DNA of 45,219 nt from contig BFEA01001033.1 in the NCBI GenBank assembly GCA_003427395.1, positions 14,051 through 59,269 on the forward strand, written 5' to 3'. Numbering within the stretch: the first letter of the stretch is position 1; each line of letters begins with the position of its first letter. The notes beneath the pieces are model-generated. The model worked only from the letters and a program-made list of their open reading frames with translations. It did no database searches and was not told the origin of the DNA. The DNA comes from Chara braunii. Its lineage: Eukaryota; Streptophyta; Charophyceae; Charales; Characeae. The position numbers were made by a program, and so were the translations under genes. Shown here in pieces: positions 30,561-41,418 of this stretch.

Positions 30561-31399
30561 AAGACAACGTATATATACTTAATATACATATATACATCGT
30601 CACAAATTTATCAGAGCGCATATGCAAAAAAAGAATAAATAAATTCATTTTTTATCTTCTTTCTTACAAGACTCCCCCTGTAACCCTGTTCATGTACTTT
30701 AAATACAGCCATTCATTTGATAGATTTTTATCATCAATTTTCTCGCCTGGTGGTATTAAAATTTTATCTTTTTGCAATGCAATTTGTTTGTCCTTGATAA
30801 AATAGAGCGAGCCAGGTTGTATACTATATATGTTGTCACAAGAGTATCAGAGTGCAAATGCGAACAAAAAGAACAGAAAGGAAAAAAGAAAGAAAAACAA
30901 GAAAAACTGAATTCAGTTTTTTATCTTCTTCCTTATAACTCCCCCTGTTCAGAACCTCTTGCGTACAAGGCCGCCCACGTGGATGTAGGTTGAGCGACGG
31001 CTGCCCCCACCCCCGTGTGTCATATCGACCCACTTGCACACAGCCAAAGGGCAAAGAGGCAAAGAAGAGAGGAAGGGAACAGCCAAATACAACAAAACAG
31101 GGGGCAACAAGCAACAGCACAAAAAACGGATCCTAGATGACAAGTCCCACATGCAAGCACCGCCCCAGTCCTACACAGGCCAAACGACGGGACAAGACCA
31201 CCCAGGACAAACCACTCTTGTCTGCAAAAAAAAGGAATCCCAGATACATATCTATATACAGCAGACGGCCTTGATCGATCAAGAGTCTATGACCATTCTT
31301 ACTGGGACAAAAAAAAAAACCATAAAAGACAATCCCAGATGATGATTCCCACATAAAAGCACCGCCCCCTCACACAGGCCGAACAACTGAAGCAACCAA

Positions 31400-31684
31400 C
31401 TAGGATGCCAAGACGATAAAAGAAAACCCGGATGATTGGTCCCACATTAAAGCATATATGTATTTTTTAATCTTTCTACGACTCCATCGATCTAACGCTG
31501 CAGATTTAGAGATCTTGTCGGCTAACGATCATCCTTCCATCGGGTGAAAAGTTAGTTCGTTCTTTCGGTCAGTCGGTCGCTCGCTCGTCCCACATCATTC
31601 GCTGAATGGTCATTGTCAATCGTCGACCACTGACCTAAGTTCTTTCCTTCCCCTTTTTAGCCTTTCTCTATACATTGGCGTGCT
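31400..31684. other. No gene seen
   Basis: Unique-looking sequence without supported ORF; includes a short GGTCAGTCGGTCGCTCGCTCG repeat-like stretch near 31567. Confidence 0.3.
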
Positions 31685-31930
31685 GACCACAGGAGAGATG
31701 CTAGAGAGACACTTTGGCGCAATCCGTGGGCTCACCACAGGAGAGATACTAACTTCTTCCCCCGAACACAACGTACGGTCATTATAGCGGTATTTGGGCT
31801 ATCTTTCAGTCTAAATATATAGCTATAATGACCGTACGTTGTATTCGGAGGACAAAGGTAGAGAGACACTTCGGCCCAATCGGTGGGCTGACCACAGGAG
31901 AGAGACTAGAGAGACACTTTCGAGCCAAGT
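31685..31930. repeat. 49-bp tandem repeat interrupted by a MITE
   Basis: ACCACAGGAGAGAT(G/A)CTAGAGAGACAC-type units start at 31685, 31734 and about 31891. The second unit is split by the element at 31752-31858. Confidence 0.85.
31752..31858. mobile_element. Stowaway-like MITE, family A, in a tandem repeat
   Basis: Inverted ends ACTTCTTCCCCCGAACACAA on the left and a diverged reverse complement ending GGAGGACAAAGG on the right; core shared with 9500-9600. TA flanks both ends (31750-31751, 31859-31860). Removing element plus one TA restores GATACTAGAGAGAC, matching the sister unit GATGCTAGAGAGAC at 31697. This gives the empty site directly. Confidence 0.9.
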
Positions 31931-32039
31931 GTAGGAACGACAAGGAAAGCAGAGAAGGGACGACAACTCCTAAATACCGAGGCATTTGCCAGACTCGCGA
32001 ACGCTGTCTTTCTGGACGTACTCGTCATTAGATTACATA

Positions 32040-32555
32040 CCGAGCGTGTCGTGATAGGGGTCGTGATTGCGGTCAGATCCATCCCCGATAGTCCTATTAA
32101 CACACGCCCTTCCCTTCCCTTCCCTTCATCATTATTGCACTCCGCCGCGATTTCTGCGCTCTCACCTGCCCCTTAATCCCTCTACTCCTCTCTCGCACAC
32201 GCGAAGCCATATCTTCCCCTCCCCGTCAGGAAATGTGTCCCTTCCTAAGCCCCCTCTTCCTAAGCCCCCTCTCCGACAAGCTTTTCTTCATCTCACCAGA
32301 GCAACCTCTTCCTCCTCCCACCTCCCTCCCTCCTATTCCTACCAACCAACAGTTTAGTACAAACTCCTTTCCCCCTGCCCCTCCTTCCTCTCCTCACCAC
32401 CGGCCTACTCGTCAACGAGTCTGATCTGCTCCTGCTATCCGTGACCCTCACAGGATGTTCATCATCCTCACTATTCAAACAATAAACGAATCGCTAGCCG
32501 TCTGTCTTCCATCGAAGAAACCTCCATACACTAGCCACAATTCCAACTCATCAAC
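32040..32555. other. No gene supported; C/T-rich
   Basis: CCCTTCC repeats at 32107-32126 and a duplicated CTTCCTAAGCCCCCTC (32239, 32255). Open frames are Pro/Ser-rich repeat translation. Confidence 0.4.
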
Positions 32556-32564
32556 AAACAAGAT

Positions 32565-32680
32565 AAAATTAAAAATAGCAAACTAGTAAAATTAAAAATA
32601 GCAAACAAGATAAATTAAAAATAGCAAACTAAATCAAATTAAAAATTATAGCAAATTAAATCACATTAAACACAGATGAC
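32565..32680. repeat. AAATTAAAAATAGCAAAC tandem array
   Basis: Four to five units of about 27 bp built on AAATTAAAAATAGCAAAC. Confidence 0.9.
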
Positions 32681-32929
32681 TCGATCCAAACTTTAAATAC
32701 AGAAGAAAGATGTCGCTAGTCGTCCGCCTTCCATCGACAAGACCCCCAAAATTCCCATAACTTAAACTAACCACAGTTCCAACTAAACAACATACAAAAT
32801 AGAATTCAACGTAAGACGACTCGATCCCAACTTCGCGATACAGATGGATCCATTTACAGATCGAAAATTTCTTACTTCAACAGAGAAGATAAAGTATATA
32901 GTCCTCATTAACAGATTCGGTAGCAGTTC

Positions 32930-33660
32930 GGAATTCAGCAGAGAAAATTCATCGATTGACCACAGACAAAATCTGTGAGGTGCAAATGATCAGAACAGAC
33001 CGAGTATCCACAGACAATCTGTGAGGTGCAATTTATCAGAATAGACGATTCGATCCACAGCTTGGGTGGGGAGTTCCGCCTGACCAAAAGCACGCGTCTT
33101 CAAAGTACTTTCACCGCTCGCCATCCATCCATGCGTCTTCCACAGACAACATCTCTGTCTAGGTCGTTCCTCCACCTATTTGTCTTCCACTTACAATAAA
33201 CCTCACGGTCACTCCCCACCCATCCGTCTTATGTTTACGTCTTTCATAAACAATAAACCTCAAGGTAGTCCCCCCGCCCACCAGTCTTAGATGCACTTAC
33301 AAAAAACACATCCCGCCTTCACAACAAATTCTCAAAATCAATCGATCCACAGACAACTTCCAAAGTGTCTTCCCCCTCCCCCCCCCAGTCTTCCATACAC
33401 ATAAAAACACCTGCGGCCTTCACAACAGATACTCAGAATCAATCGTTCCACAGACAAACTTCACGGTTGTCCTCCCCCCCACCCGTCTTCCNNNNNNNNN
33501 NNNNNNNNNNNNNNNNNNNNNNNNNNCAGCTGTAACAAATACTCAGAATCAATCGATCCACAGACAAACTTCACGGTTGTCCTCCCCCCCACCCGTCTTC
33601 CATGCACATAAAACAACTCCATCTGTAACAAACACTCAGAATCGATCAATCCACAAACCA
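32930..33660. repeat. Satellite-like tandem array with gap
   Basis: Repeated CAATCGATCCACAGACAAAC followed by TTC(A/C)(C/A)..GT(T/G)GTC(C/T)TCCCCC and GTCTTCCA(T/C)(G/A)CACATAAA units of about 105-120 bp, with older copies before 33300. The most similar copies flank a run of 35 N (33492-33526). Confidence 0.8.
33492..33526. other. Assembly gap of 35 N
   Basis: A short, apparently size-estimated gap within the tandem array; near-identical sequence on both sides suggests repeat collapse. Confidence 0.98.
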
Positions 33661-33664
33661 TGAG

Positions 33665-34262
33665 ATCAGAGCCCCACGAGGAGGAGGAGGAGCAAGACAC
33701 CTAAAGAGCCTTCCCATTCATTAGACTAACACGACTGACCAGTAAGGAAACACCACGATGGCTCAGTCATCTTGCAACACGAATCTCAGGAGTATCGCTT
33801 CTACCACCTTGCATAAAGTCCGACTACGGCGAAGTCCAAGAACGTGAACCGCTTTGCAAGATTCCCATAACCTCAAGCCCATACTGCTACAGCTCGAACA
33901 ACGACAATTGATTGGGCCTCAACCAGAAATACTACCAATGGTTCTTCACACCCATCATCCCTGCATCCCGTGAGACGAAGCTCGCTTAAACCTCTCTGGT
34001 GGGCTATACACAATCTCCGAAAAAACGAGGCAACACTGGCACGACACAGAAACTCCCAGAGGGCACATCAAGTTTTAAAACAATCACCAACCAACGTGAA
34101 TGCGTCGTGTTGCACGTAGCACACATCAACTCGAAACAATTACCAACCAACGTGAATATCTTTTGTTCTACGTACCACCTACTAGGTCACTACCGTTTGC
34201 TTACCTAAGCCCATGTGTTGTACGTATGATCCGCACAACGCCACAAACACACTAAAATCAAC
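33665..34262. other. No gene seen
   Basis: No recognisable ORF. CAATCACCAACCAACGTGAA (34081) and CAATTACCAACCAACGTGAA (34137) form a 56-bp duplication. Confidence 0.4.
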
Positions 34263-34269
34263 AATCGAA

Positions 34270-34358
34270 GCGAAGTGAGCGTTCGTTGAAAGCGAAGTGA
34301 ACACTCTTTGAAAGCGAAGTGAGCGGTCGTTGAAAGCGAAGTGAGCGTTCGTTGAACG
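34270..34358. repeat. 22-bp tandem repeat, four units
   Basis: GCGAAGTGAGCGTTCGTTGA plus two bases, starting at 34270, 34292, 34314 and 34336. Confidence 0.97.
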
Positions 34359-34443
34359 TGAAAGAGTTAGTAACACTTCATTATTGCGGGGTATGTTTGC
34401 TGTACCCGTGAGCTGATACCCGTCGTTACAATGAGACAATGGT

Positions 34444-34503
34444 AGTTCATTTCCTGAACAAGCAGTTCATTTCCTGAACAAGCAGTTCATTTCCTGAACA
34501 AGC
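34444..34503. repeat. 20-bp tandem repeat, three units
   Basis: Three exact units of AGTTCATTTCCTGAACAAGC. Each contains GTTCA/TGAAC arms around TTTCC, so every unit can form a small hairpin. Confidence 0.97.
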
Positions 34504-34924
34504 AACCCACTAACCCACTTCGATATACAATTTCATGTTCCCCTCGAAAATGACGTCCTGAAATACTACCCGCCATCAGGGATTTTCCCCCGTCTGTCAC
34601 TGTGACAGTGAAAACGAAAGTTCTCTTCTAAACAATTACCACACGAAGATACGACGCTATGATCACTAAGTCTTAGACATAATGTCCTCAAATGCTGCCC
34701 TCTATCAGATCAGAAATCCACTTCGTCAGACACACAGGGCAAGAATTCCCCTTGACGAGTACTAATTAGTAAACTTAGATCTACTACCCCCACACAACTT
34801 CAGTGTTCCACATATAAGCCATTTCCCCCCCCCGAAAAAAAACCCTCGGGAGGTACCATCCATCGGGCATTCTACTCATTGAAATGTACATGAGACATGA
34901 CTCGTTGACTTACGAACTCCCCTC

Positions 34925-35600
34925 CAAGGACCGTCGAACCAGAGACGCTGCTACGCTGCTGAGTCTCGGGAAAAACTCCATGCAAACTATCGCTGTTATC
35001 TCCTTCGTCAATCTCGAGGACGACAAGAACAGGACCAGGGAGTGCTACATAACGAGATGATCACAAACCAGCTCCACATTCAATGAATCGCAAGGGCCGC
35101 TGCACGCGCTACAGACCGTCGAGCCAGAGGCGCTGCTACGCTGCTGAGTCTCGGACAAAACTCTGCAACCTATCACTGTTATCTACTTCGGCAATCCCGA
35201 GGACGACAGGAACTCGACCTGGACCCGGCCCCGGACCAGGACCAGCAAGTGCGACATAACGAGATGATCACAGACCAGCTCCACATTTAACGAATCGAAG
35301 GGCAGCTGCATGTGTGACAGATTACCGGGAACACACGCCACGTGCCGCGTCCCTCCTAAAGATCACGCATCCCTTACCCGTATCACTGTTATCTACTTCG
35401 GCAATCTCGAGGACGACAGGAACTGGACCTGGACCTGGCCCCGGACCAGGACCAGCAAGTGCGACATAACGAGATGATCACAAACCAGCTCACATTCAAT
35501 GAATCGAAGGGCAGCTGGACGTGTGACAGATTACCGGCAACAAACGCCACGTGTCGCATCCCTCCTAAAGATCACGCATCCCTTACACTGAACCTCACGA
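34925..35600. repeat. Tandem array, three units of about 185-210 bp
   Basis: Units share ACGCTGCTGAGTCTCGG (first two), TATC(G/A)CTGTTATCT(C/A)CTTCG, GAGGACGACA(G/A)GAAC, ACATAACGAGATGATCACA and CCAGCTCCACATT. TTACCGGGAACACACGCCAC and CCTCCTAAAGATCACGCATC are shared by the last two. Confidence 0.9.
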
Positions 35601-35740
35601 CATGAAGTGATGACGCAGTTGCAAGGAAGCAACACTTCTTTATTCGTTCCCTATTACAAACAAGATGGGACAAGAACGGGATCCCGCCTAGGTACGGAGA
35701 TACGTCACTTGGGACATAATATTGATATTATCTGAGAATG

Positions 35741-35855
35741 CCTGCCATCTTCACCCGAATAGAACGGACACTCATTTTCACTGCATCAGGACTAAAGTTG
35801 TGCCAAATACGGGCAGAATTACCGTACGTTCTATTTGGGAAAAGACCGTCACAAC
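35741..35855. mobile_element. Degenerate MITE related to family A
   Basis: Left end GCCATCTTCACCCGAATAGA, right end TCTATTTGGGAAAAGACCG, inverted and similar in layout to family A but with AATAGAACG in place of ACACAACG. No clear TA duplication. GCCGAATAGAACACACCGTC at 28477 may be another piece. Confidence 0.55.
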
Positions 35856-35946
35856 CACCATCGTACATCCCATACGACACCGTGCTTGACCGTAGCCTCC
35901 AAAGAACAACCTATCACACAGCATTGCATACAGCAATACCATTTGA

Positions 35947-35948
<2 letters not shown>

Positions 35949-36041
<93 letters not shown>
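35949..36041. repeat. (CT)n(CA)n compound microsatellite
   Basis: About 36 CT units followed by about 11 CA units. Leu-Ser and Arg-Glu frames over it are artefacts. Confidence 0.95.
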
Positions 36042-36043
<2 letters not shown>

Positions 36044-36356
36044 CCCTACAAGACCACATACACACCAGGCTCTCTGCTCTCTACCCCCGCCAGCATCCTC
36101 TCTCCTTCTTCCTTCTCTGTTCTCTCTGTGTGCCTTTGCGGCTCTCTTTGTAACATGTCTTCGAGTCTTTTCATGGTTCCATAGAGCACGTAAACCTGTT
36201 TAGGGGATTCGGCCTACTACGTACAGAAAGAAGTGATTCGCAAGTTATCCAGTTTCACGTACGTCGAGAGGCATCGTTACTTGTTCGTGCAGATGACGAA
36301 CAAATTCCACGCCATGAACGACGACCAGCACGTTACTTCTCGCTCCACCTCCGCTC

Positions 36357-36899
36357 TCAGCCTGATACGGCTTCCTGTAGGTCGTGCCCCTTGTCCGCGA
36401 CCAATTGAGCCGTCTTTTGAATAGTATCCTTCGCGTACTCCTTGAGCTGATACACCTGCTGTCCCCCAGGAGGCAACGGAGTCCGGAAATACCTATACAC
36501 CCACCATAGGGCAAAGATTCCCGCCGATGTCGTTCCAACGAAAGCCAGGAAGATGCCAGTTATGGTGACGAAGAACAGCACTACCGGTATCCAAAGCGGG
36601 GAGGTGAGGAGAATGATAGGCGAGAACAACAACAGGGCACCTCCTCCGATAACCAGAGCTGGAATACCCAACACCACCAACAACGCAGTCCCAACTGCCA
36701 TTAAAATGCCCACGCCGACCAACAGAGCCGCCCATTTTGTGTAACTCATCCCGCGCAAACGCTGCATCATAGTTTTGGCGGGCTCAGCGACGTACTCTTT
36801 GCCTCGTCGCTTCACCTCCTCTGCCGCCTCTTGCGCTTTCTGCGCCGCTATCTTCGCGGCCTCTTGCGCTTTCCGCGAAACCTCCTTAGCGTCAGCCAT
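36357..36899 (-). CDS. Oleosin (lipid-droplet coat protein)
   Basis: Oleosins coat storage lipid droplets and keep them from fusing. This intronless ORF encodes 180 residues. An amphipathic, charged N-terminus with Lys/Ala/Glu heptad-like repeats (residues 1-45) precedes a long hydrophobic hairpin (about 53-130). In its middle, P-IILLT-SP-LWI-P matches the oleosin proline knot P-x5-S-P-x3-P exactly; a mixed amphipathic tail follows (YFRTPLPPGG, YQLKEYAKDT). Length fits the family (about 140-220). I chose the ATG at 36899 (ATCATGGC, G at +4); an upstream in-frame ATG at 36956 would add 19 atypical residues. No stop or frameshift interrupts it. Neighbouring DNA is microsatellite on the 3' side. 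Family is clear, expression unknown. Confidence 0.93.
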   Translation of the reverse strand: MADAKEVSRKAQEAAKIAAQKAQEAAEEVKRRGKEYVAEPAKTMMQRLRGMSYTKWAALLVGVGILMAVGTALLVVLGIPALVIGGGALLLFSPIILLTSPLWIPVVLFFVTITGIFLAFVGTTSAGIFALWWVYRYFRTPLPPGGQQVYQLKEYAKDTIQKTAQLVADKGHDLQEAVSG

Positions 36900-37300
36900 G
36901 ATGATCGATCCGACCCAAGGAGTCCACAACCCGCCCAACAACCTTCGCCCACTCAAATTACTGCCTCCTGACGAACTCTCCTCTTCGCAATCCTGTGATG
37001 CTCACGACCTTGATGGTCTGCACAGTATCGTCACACTTCAGCTGGATTATCCCACAATGGGGACCCCTGAGCCGACCTCTAGAGTACCCACCACACGCAG
37101 CAACAGACGCCCAGAAGTGAGCCGGAAATAGCAACGATAAACCATTTCTCGCACGGAGATTACATAGAAATCGTCGATGGATGTGGTAGATCAACCGGCA
37201 ATCACAGCCGCAAAGTATGGAGAGTAATCAGGCACAGTAATCAGGCTATGCATCGGCGCCCGCGAGAGAGGGAGAGAGGGAGGGGAAAGAGAGAGGATGT
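36900..37300 (-). promoter_or_regulatory. Presumed upstream region of the oleosin gene
   Basis: Assigned by position. No obvious TATA box close to the ATG; no other ORF of interest. A purine-rich GAGAGGGAGAG stretch lies at 37264-37300. Confidence 0.25.
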
Positions 37301-37750
37301 TGCTAATCTTCCCTCTTGGCGTCAAAAGCAACATTCAAGACCACTAGGTAGCCGTCGTCCATGGAACAACAGCGATCAGACCCGCATCGACCGGATCCCT
37401 AACTGGCTGGCTACTGCGACGTCCATGGCATTGATATAGAGCAGAATATTATGCGGGATTTGACAGCCCGAGCATACTGGGACTGGTGACGCGGCGCCAG
37501 TTCCAAGGTGTCAGCCCGGTTGTACGAAGCTCTGACCGTTAAACCTGCGATGACTATTCAAGAGGTCGAAGTCAAGCGCTCGAAAATTGCGGGTAGAGGC
37601 AGCCAAAGTATGGTAGGGTCCTTCGGCACATCCGATACAGGGCATAAGTCGAGAAATGGTGCAAATTTCTTCCCCGGTACAAAAAAAAAAAGAAAAAGAG
37701 GTATGAGAGGATAATAGCTAGGTAGAAAATTCACCCGGCATACTCACACT
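37300..37750. other. No gene seen
   Basis: Short frames only. A poly(A)-rich stretch at 37681-37698. Confidence 0.3.
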
Positions 37751-37751
37751 A

Positions 37752-37864
37752 GGCCCTCAAAATCACAAAATCACAAAATCGCAAAATGAGCAGCCGGATT
37801 GAGTCCTGGTAACAGAAGGACTCGATCTGGCCGCTTATCTTGTGATTTTGTGATTTTGAGGGCC
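37752..37864. mobile_element. Hairpin MITE with TA duplication (113 bp)
   Basis: Ends GGCCCTCAAAATCACAAAAT and its reverse complement; TA on both sides (37750-37751, 37865-37866). The interior (GCCGGATTGAGTCCT against AGGACTCGATCTGGC) also pairs, so the whole element folds into one long hairpin with a loop of about 10 nt. Confidence 0.85.
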
Positions 37865-37899
37865 TACTGGGAGTATATAAGTAAGATACAGGCAGTAAT

Positions 37900-38491
37900 A
37901 AGTAGAAGGGAATATTTAGAATATAACCCCTGAAGCTGAGATCTATGCCAAAATGCCCCTGAAGCCAAAATGCCCCTGAAAGATCGTGGGCGAGCGAAAT
38001 GCCCTCTTGCACCAAATGTATGTGTGTCATCCTCTATGCAAACCTTCATCCTGCCCCTCACCCTCACTTGTGTCCACATTTGCATTGTGCCCCTCACCCT
38101 CGATGGGTCGGCCTGAAGGCATTGTGTCCTGGTTTGCCCCATTAAACCACCGCTACCCCCGACGTCGTAAAGTAGGGGGGACTGGTAGGCCGATACTAGT
38201 ATTTCACCTTCGGCCTACCGGTAGTACAGGGTGGGCCTCACTGCATTCTTTTTTTTTTTTTTTTTACTCTGCAAAAAAAAAAACGAAAACGTAACTGCAG
38301 GTGCCGCCACATTCCGTGCCTGAATCAACTGCCCCTGACACGCATGGATGATTGTGGTGTACATTTCCGTTTTATGTCGGAAGGTTCACTACGTTTTGTT
38401 TTTTTTTTTCCCCTCAAGAAAAAAACAAAGAAAATGAAAAGTGCAGCGCCTAGAATGAAAACCGCGCCGACTTTTTCACACCTTCAGATTT

Positions 38492-38540
<49 letters not shown>

Positions 38541-39100
38541 AGGTCGTTGACCCCCCTCCATTTCCGGCCCTAACTCCCCGGGAAGTCGACTTTAGGCAAT
38601 GAGGGGGGTTTAGTGGGGGTCTGCCGCTTCATCTAATGCCCATGCTGATGCTCGCATCAAAGTGACCGAGCTTTGCAATACACAAGAAAAAAAATCCTTA
38701 AAGTCAATTGCATTTTTCGGGCTCATCGGTCCAACATACGGGGACCCTCTTAACCGTGTTACACAGGAGTGTCGCACGAATGCAATAAAAAAACATTATC
38801 GCTCCGACCGAGTGATCCATCTATACCTCATACGGACCCCTACGATTGGATAGGTTCTCGCGAGGTACAACTTGTTTTCTATCCATAAGAACTTTCATCA
38901 TCAGTAGATGGCCGTATCCGCACCGAGCTACGATCCACATCCAATAGTTTTTATTTGTCGTTGGAGAGGTGGATCAGCCGAGGGCATTTCTCATTCGTTG
39001 TAGCATTGGGGGGATGTGCGATCAATGTCCGTTTGAAACCAGTATGCGAACCACCACTCGGTGCGCTGATCTCCCAAACACGACCTTGTGTCGGTCGACT
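37900..39100. other. No gene supported
   Basis: GCCAAAATGCCCCTGAA is tandemly duplicated near 37948-37980. A T run is at 38249-38265 and an A run at 38273-38284. Open frames are short. Confidence 0.35.
38490..38537. repeat. (TTTA)n microsatellite
   Basis: About 12 TTTA units. Confidence 0.95.
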
Positions 39101-39109
39101 ATGACAGTC

Positions 39110-39766
39110 ATCTTAACCACATGACTCATTTTAAATAATACTTATCATAAATTGTTCAACAAATGCCTATTAATTTTTTTCTTTGTCGGACTCATAACCG
39201 AATTTGTGTAGGAATATTAAACTGTATTATGCGCAAATTTGCATATATAGGTGTCTCGCGGATCGATTTATACTCAGACATATACTTTGTATTAGAAATA
39301 TCAAAGGTCTATATAAAATATTGTGAATCACTCTCACTAACACTAATGCAACTTGGTATAAAAATTGCCCAATAACATGAATATTATCATTGGTACATAA
39401 ACAATCTCAACCAACAATTCGATGCTTTCGTAGTTCGCCTGCAACACGCATTGACGACATTGACTATTTGTTCCATGCTTTCTCGTCCTTCACACCTCAG
39501 ACAATTTTTCATGTTGACAAAACTCACCCTTGTGATTTGTCTGAATCCTTTGGTAGCAAAAATAAAACATCCCTACACCATTCATGAACCTTCAAATAGA
39601 AAGTTATGAAAAATGTTATTTCGCTGATGAGGTCTACCTTATATGCAGAAGTCAGAAAAGAAGAATCGAATCAATAAACGGTCCGCTATCAAATGATATG
39701 ATTTTTTATTACCTTGTTCAAAATGCATGTTACACTTCTAAATGGTCACACATATGCAAAACTTAT
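39110..39766. other. AT-rich DNA, possibly organelle-derived
   Basis: Composition matches the neighbouring nad7 fragment, but I recognise no gene in it. It may be the rest of the same mitochondrial insertion. Confidence 0.3.
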
Positions 39767-39894
39767 TCTCAAGTTCAAAGTTAACGGAAAATATCTTTAT
39801 TGCACGATCACGTGTTTATCTTGTAACTATTCTCAAGTTCAAAGTTGACGGAAAATATCTTTATTTCACGGTCAAGTGTTTATCTTGTAGCTCA
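39767..39894. repeat. Tandem duplication, 64-bp unit
   Basis: TCTCAAGTTCAAAGTTAACG (39767) and TCTCAAGTTCAAAGTTGACG (39831) begin two copies ending GTGTTTATCTTGTA. Confidence 0.93.
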
Positions 39895-39970
39895 TCATAT
39901 CTCATTTTGTAGTAAGTCTAACAAAAATGTAAAAACTTATAAAGCATTTTCTGTAAAAAGGAAGAGTCTC

Positions 39971-40629
39971 GAAATCCTTACTATGTAAATGAGCAAAACC
40001 AGGTGCTTGAATTTTACAACGATAAGGACGATTGGTTTTGTTGTTAACTCAATAAACACAAAAAAAAAAAATTGGTGTTTCTACATAGATGTACGTAGAA
40101 CAAGATGGTAAACATATACCCTCCGTGTAAAGCTTAAAGTGATAAATTAAGGATTTTATGGATTGTTTCATTTGAGAGCGTGAAGGAGGACCAAGTTTAC
40201 GATCATCCGCTTTAATCATGCCACTAGGCATTTGATTCTAACATCGGACAATGATTCGAAGACTTTGTCGCATTTCTTCAATGCGGACACAATAACGATA
40301 ATAACAATCTCCTTGTGTTCGTACAGGTACATCAAATTCTACTTTGTCATAAACATCGCAAGGTGCTGCTTTTCACAAATTCAAGAAAAACCCTGAACCT
40401 CTTAACATTACACCACTAAATCTCCAACCCATAGCCTGTTGTCCAGTAACAGTCCCAATATCTACAAGTCGTTGTTTCCAAATATGATTGTTTATTAATA
40501 TTTCTTCTGCTTCACCTATACGAGAAACAAAGTGCTGTAAAAAAATATATATATATATTCGCTTAAGCCCAATGCTAAATCTTGTGCAACTCCACGTAGT
40601 TGTATGTAACTAGCATGCATTCTTGTCCT
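39971..40629 (-). pseudogene. nad7: nad7 fragment (complex I 49-kDa subunit), likely nuclear mitochondrial insertion
   Basis: NAD7 is the 49-kDa quinone-site subunit of mitochondrial complex I. The minus strand reads, in order, RMHASYIQLRGVAQDLALGL, then after a frame change at an AT/poly(T) insertion [86 protein letters not shown] and NRPYRCKIQAPGFAHL. This is the conserved NAD7 series covering roughly its middle and C-terminal half. Breaks: the frameshift near 40540-40555, stops replacing Arg after LNL (about 40397) and Leu before NQMPSG (about 40239), and a third stop before VNNKTNRPY within a T-rich replacement (about 40050). It is non-functional. AT-rich composition matches an organelle origin. 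Family identification is firm; nuclear insertion versus assembly mix-up is inference. Confidence 0.9.
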
Positions 40630-40639
40630 ACTTCAAAGT

Positions 40640-40855
40640 TTAACTAACTTCTTGATTTAGTAAAATTGTTGGAAGCATTCTCTCTGTGAAAGCGGTTTTT
40701 GAAAAATTATACTCAACCAAATTTTAAGCAAAACTTATAAATTTCAAATTAACTCAAATTTGTAATTAACTATTTGATTTAGTAAAATTTTGAGCAACAC
40801 CTTCCTGGGGCAGATAACTTTTCAAAAATTTTACTAAATCAAATTTGAAATATAA
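40640..40855. other. AT-rich DNA with internal repeats
   Basis: TTTGATTTAGTAAAATT occurs at about 40652 and 40769 and inverted at about 40825. No gene seen. Confidence 0.4.
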
Positions 40856-40863
40856 CTTCTCAC

Positions 40864-41155
40864 TTAGGCTACTTGAGTGGCCCGGGTCCATTTGCCTGGC
40901 CCGACCAAAATAAAATAAAAAAATAAAAAAATAAAAATTAGTTTTTAATTAAAATTTTTATTTTAAATTTGGTAACGAATTTCGATGTGACACTGAGGTA
41001 AAAGTTGTTCAGTTGATTTTTCTGTATAACATAGTTTTTTTTTCAGATTTTTTATTCATTTTTTTCTTTTTTTTTTGCTGGAATCTTCCCTAGTCCTTGC
41101 ACGGTCGGGCCGCCCGGGAAATAGGGTGATCCGGGCAGGCCAGCTAGTAGCCTAG
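40864..41155. mobile_element. hAT-like MITE, copy 2 (opposite orientation)
   Basis: Ends TTAGGCTACTTGAGTGGCCC and GGCCAGCTAGTAGCCTAG; interior matches 23958-24205 in reverse complement (for example TCGATGTGACACTGAGG against CCTCAGGGTCACACCGA). Flanks CTTCTCAC and TGTCTCAC agree at 6 of 8 positions, consistent with a decayed 8-bp duplication. Confidence 0.75.
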
Positions 41156-41376
41156 TGTCTCACCCTTAAACTAACTCAATATTTAACTTACTCTTTTATT
41201 CAAATTGTCTCTTCCCCCAATACCAAAAAAAATATTTTTTCGAGTCTTTTGAATCAGCAGCCCAGGGAAAGCAGCGATCGGAGACCAATAATGCATCGAC
41301 TGAACGCATTTGTATCTTCACGATGTCACGTGGGGACCTTAGGATTTAAAAAATATATATATGCAGGGTTACCTGA

Positions 41377-41418
41377 CCGAACGTTCGGGGGCCCACAGGC
41401 TGGCCCCCGAACGTTCGG
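41377..41418. repeat. 17-bp perfect hairpin in a CCGAAC/GTTCGG cluster
   Basis: CCGAACGTTCGGGGGCC, 8-base loop, and exact reverse complement. More GTTCGG and CCGAAC motifs follow to 41450. Confidence 0.95.

Noticed and set aside
35738-36203. 122-148-codon plus-strand frames
   Set aside because: Mostly CT/CA microsatellite translation plus a degenerate MITE.
36493-36744. Additional frames overlapping the oleosin
   Set aside because: Shadows of the oleosin gene in other frames.
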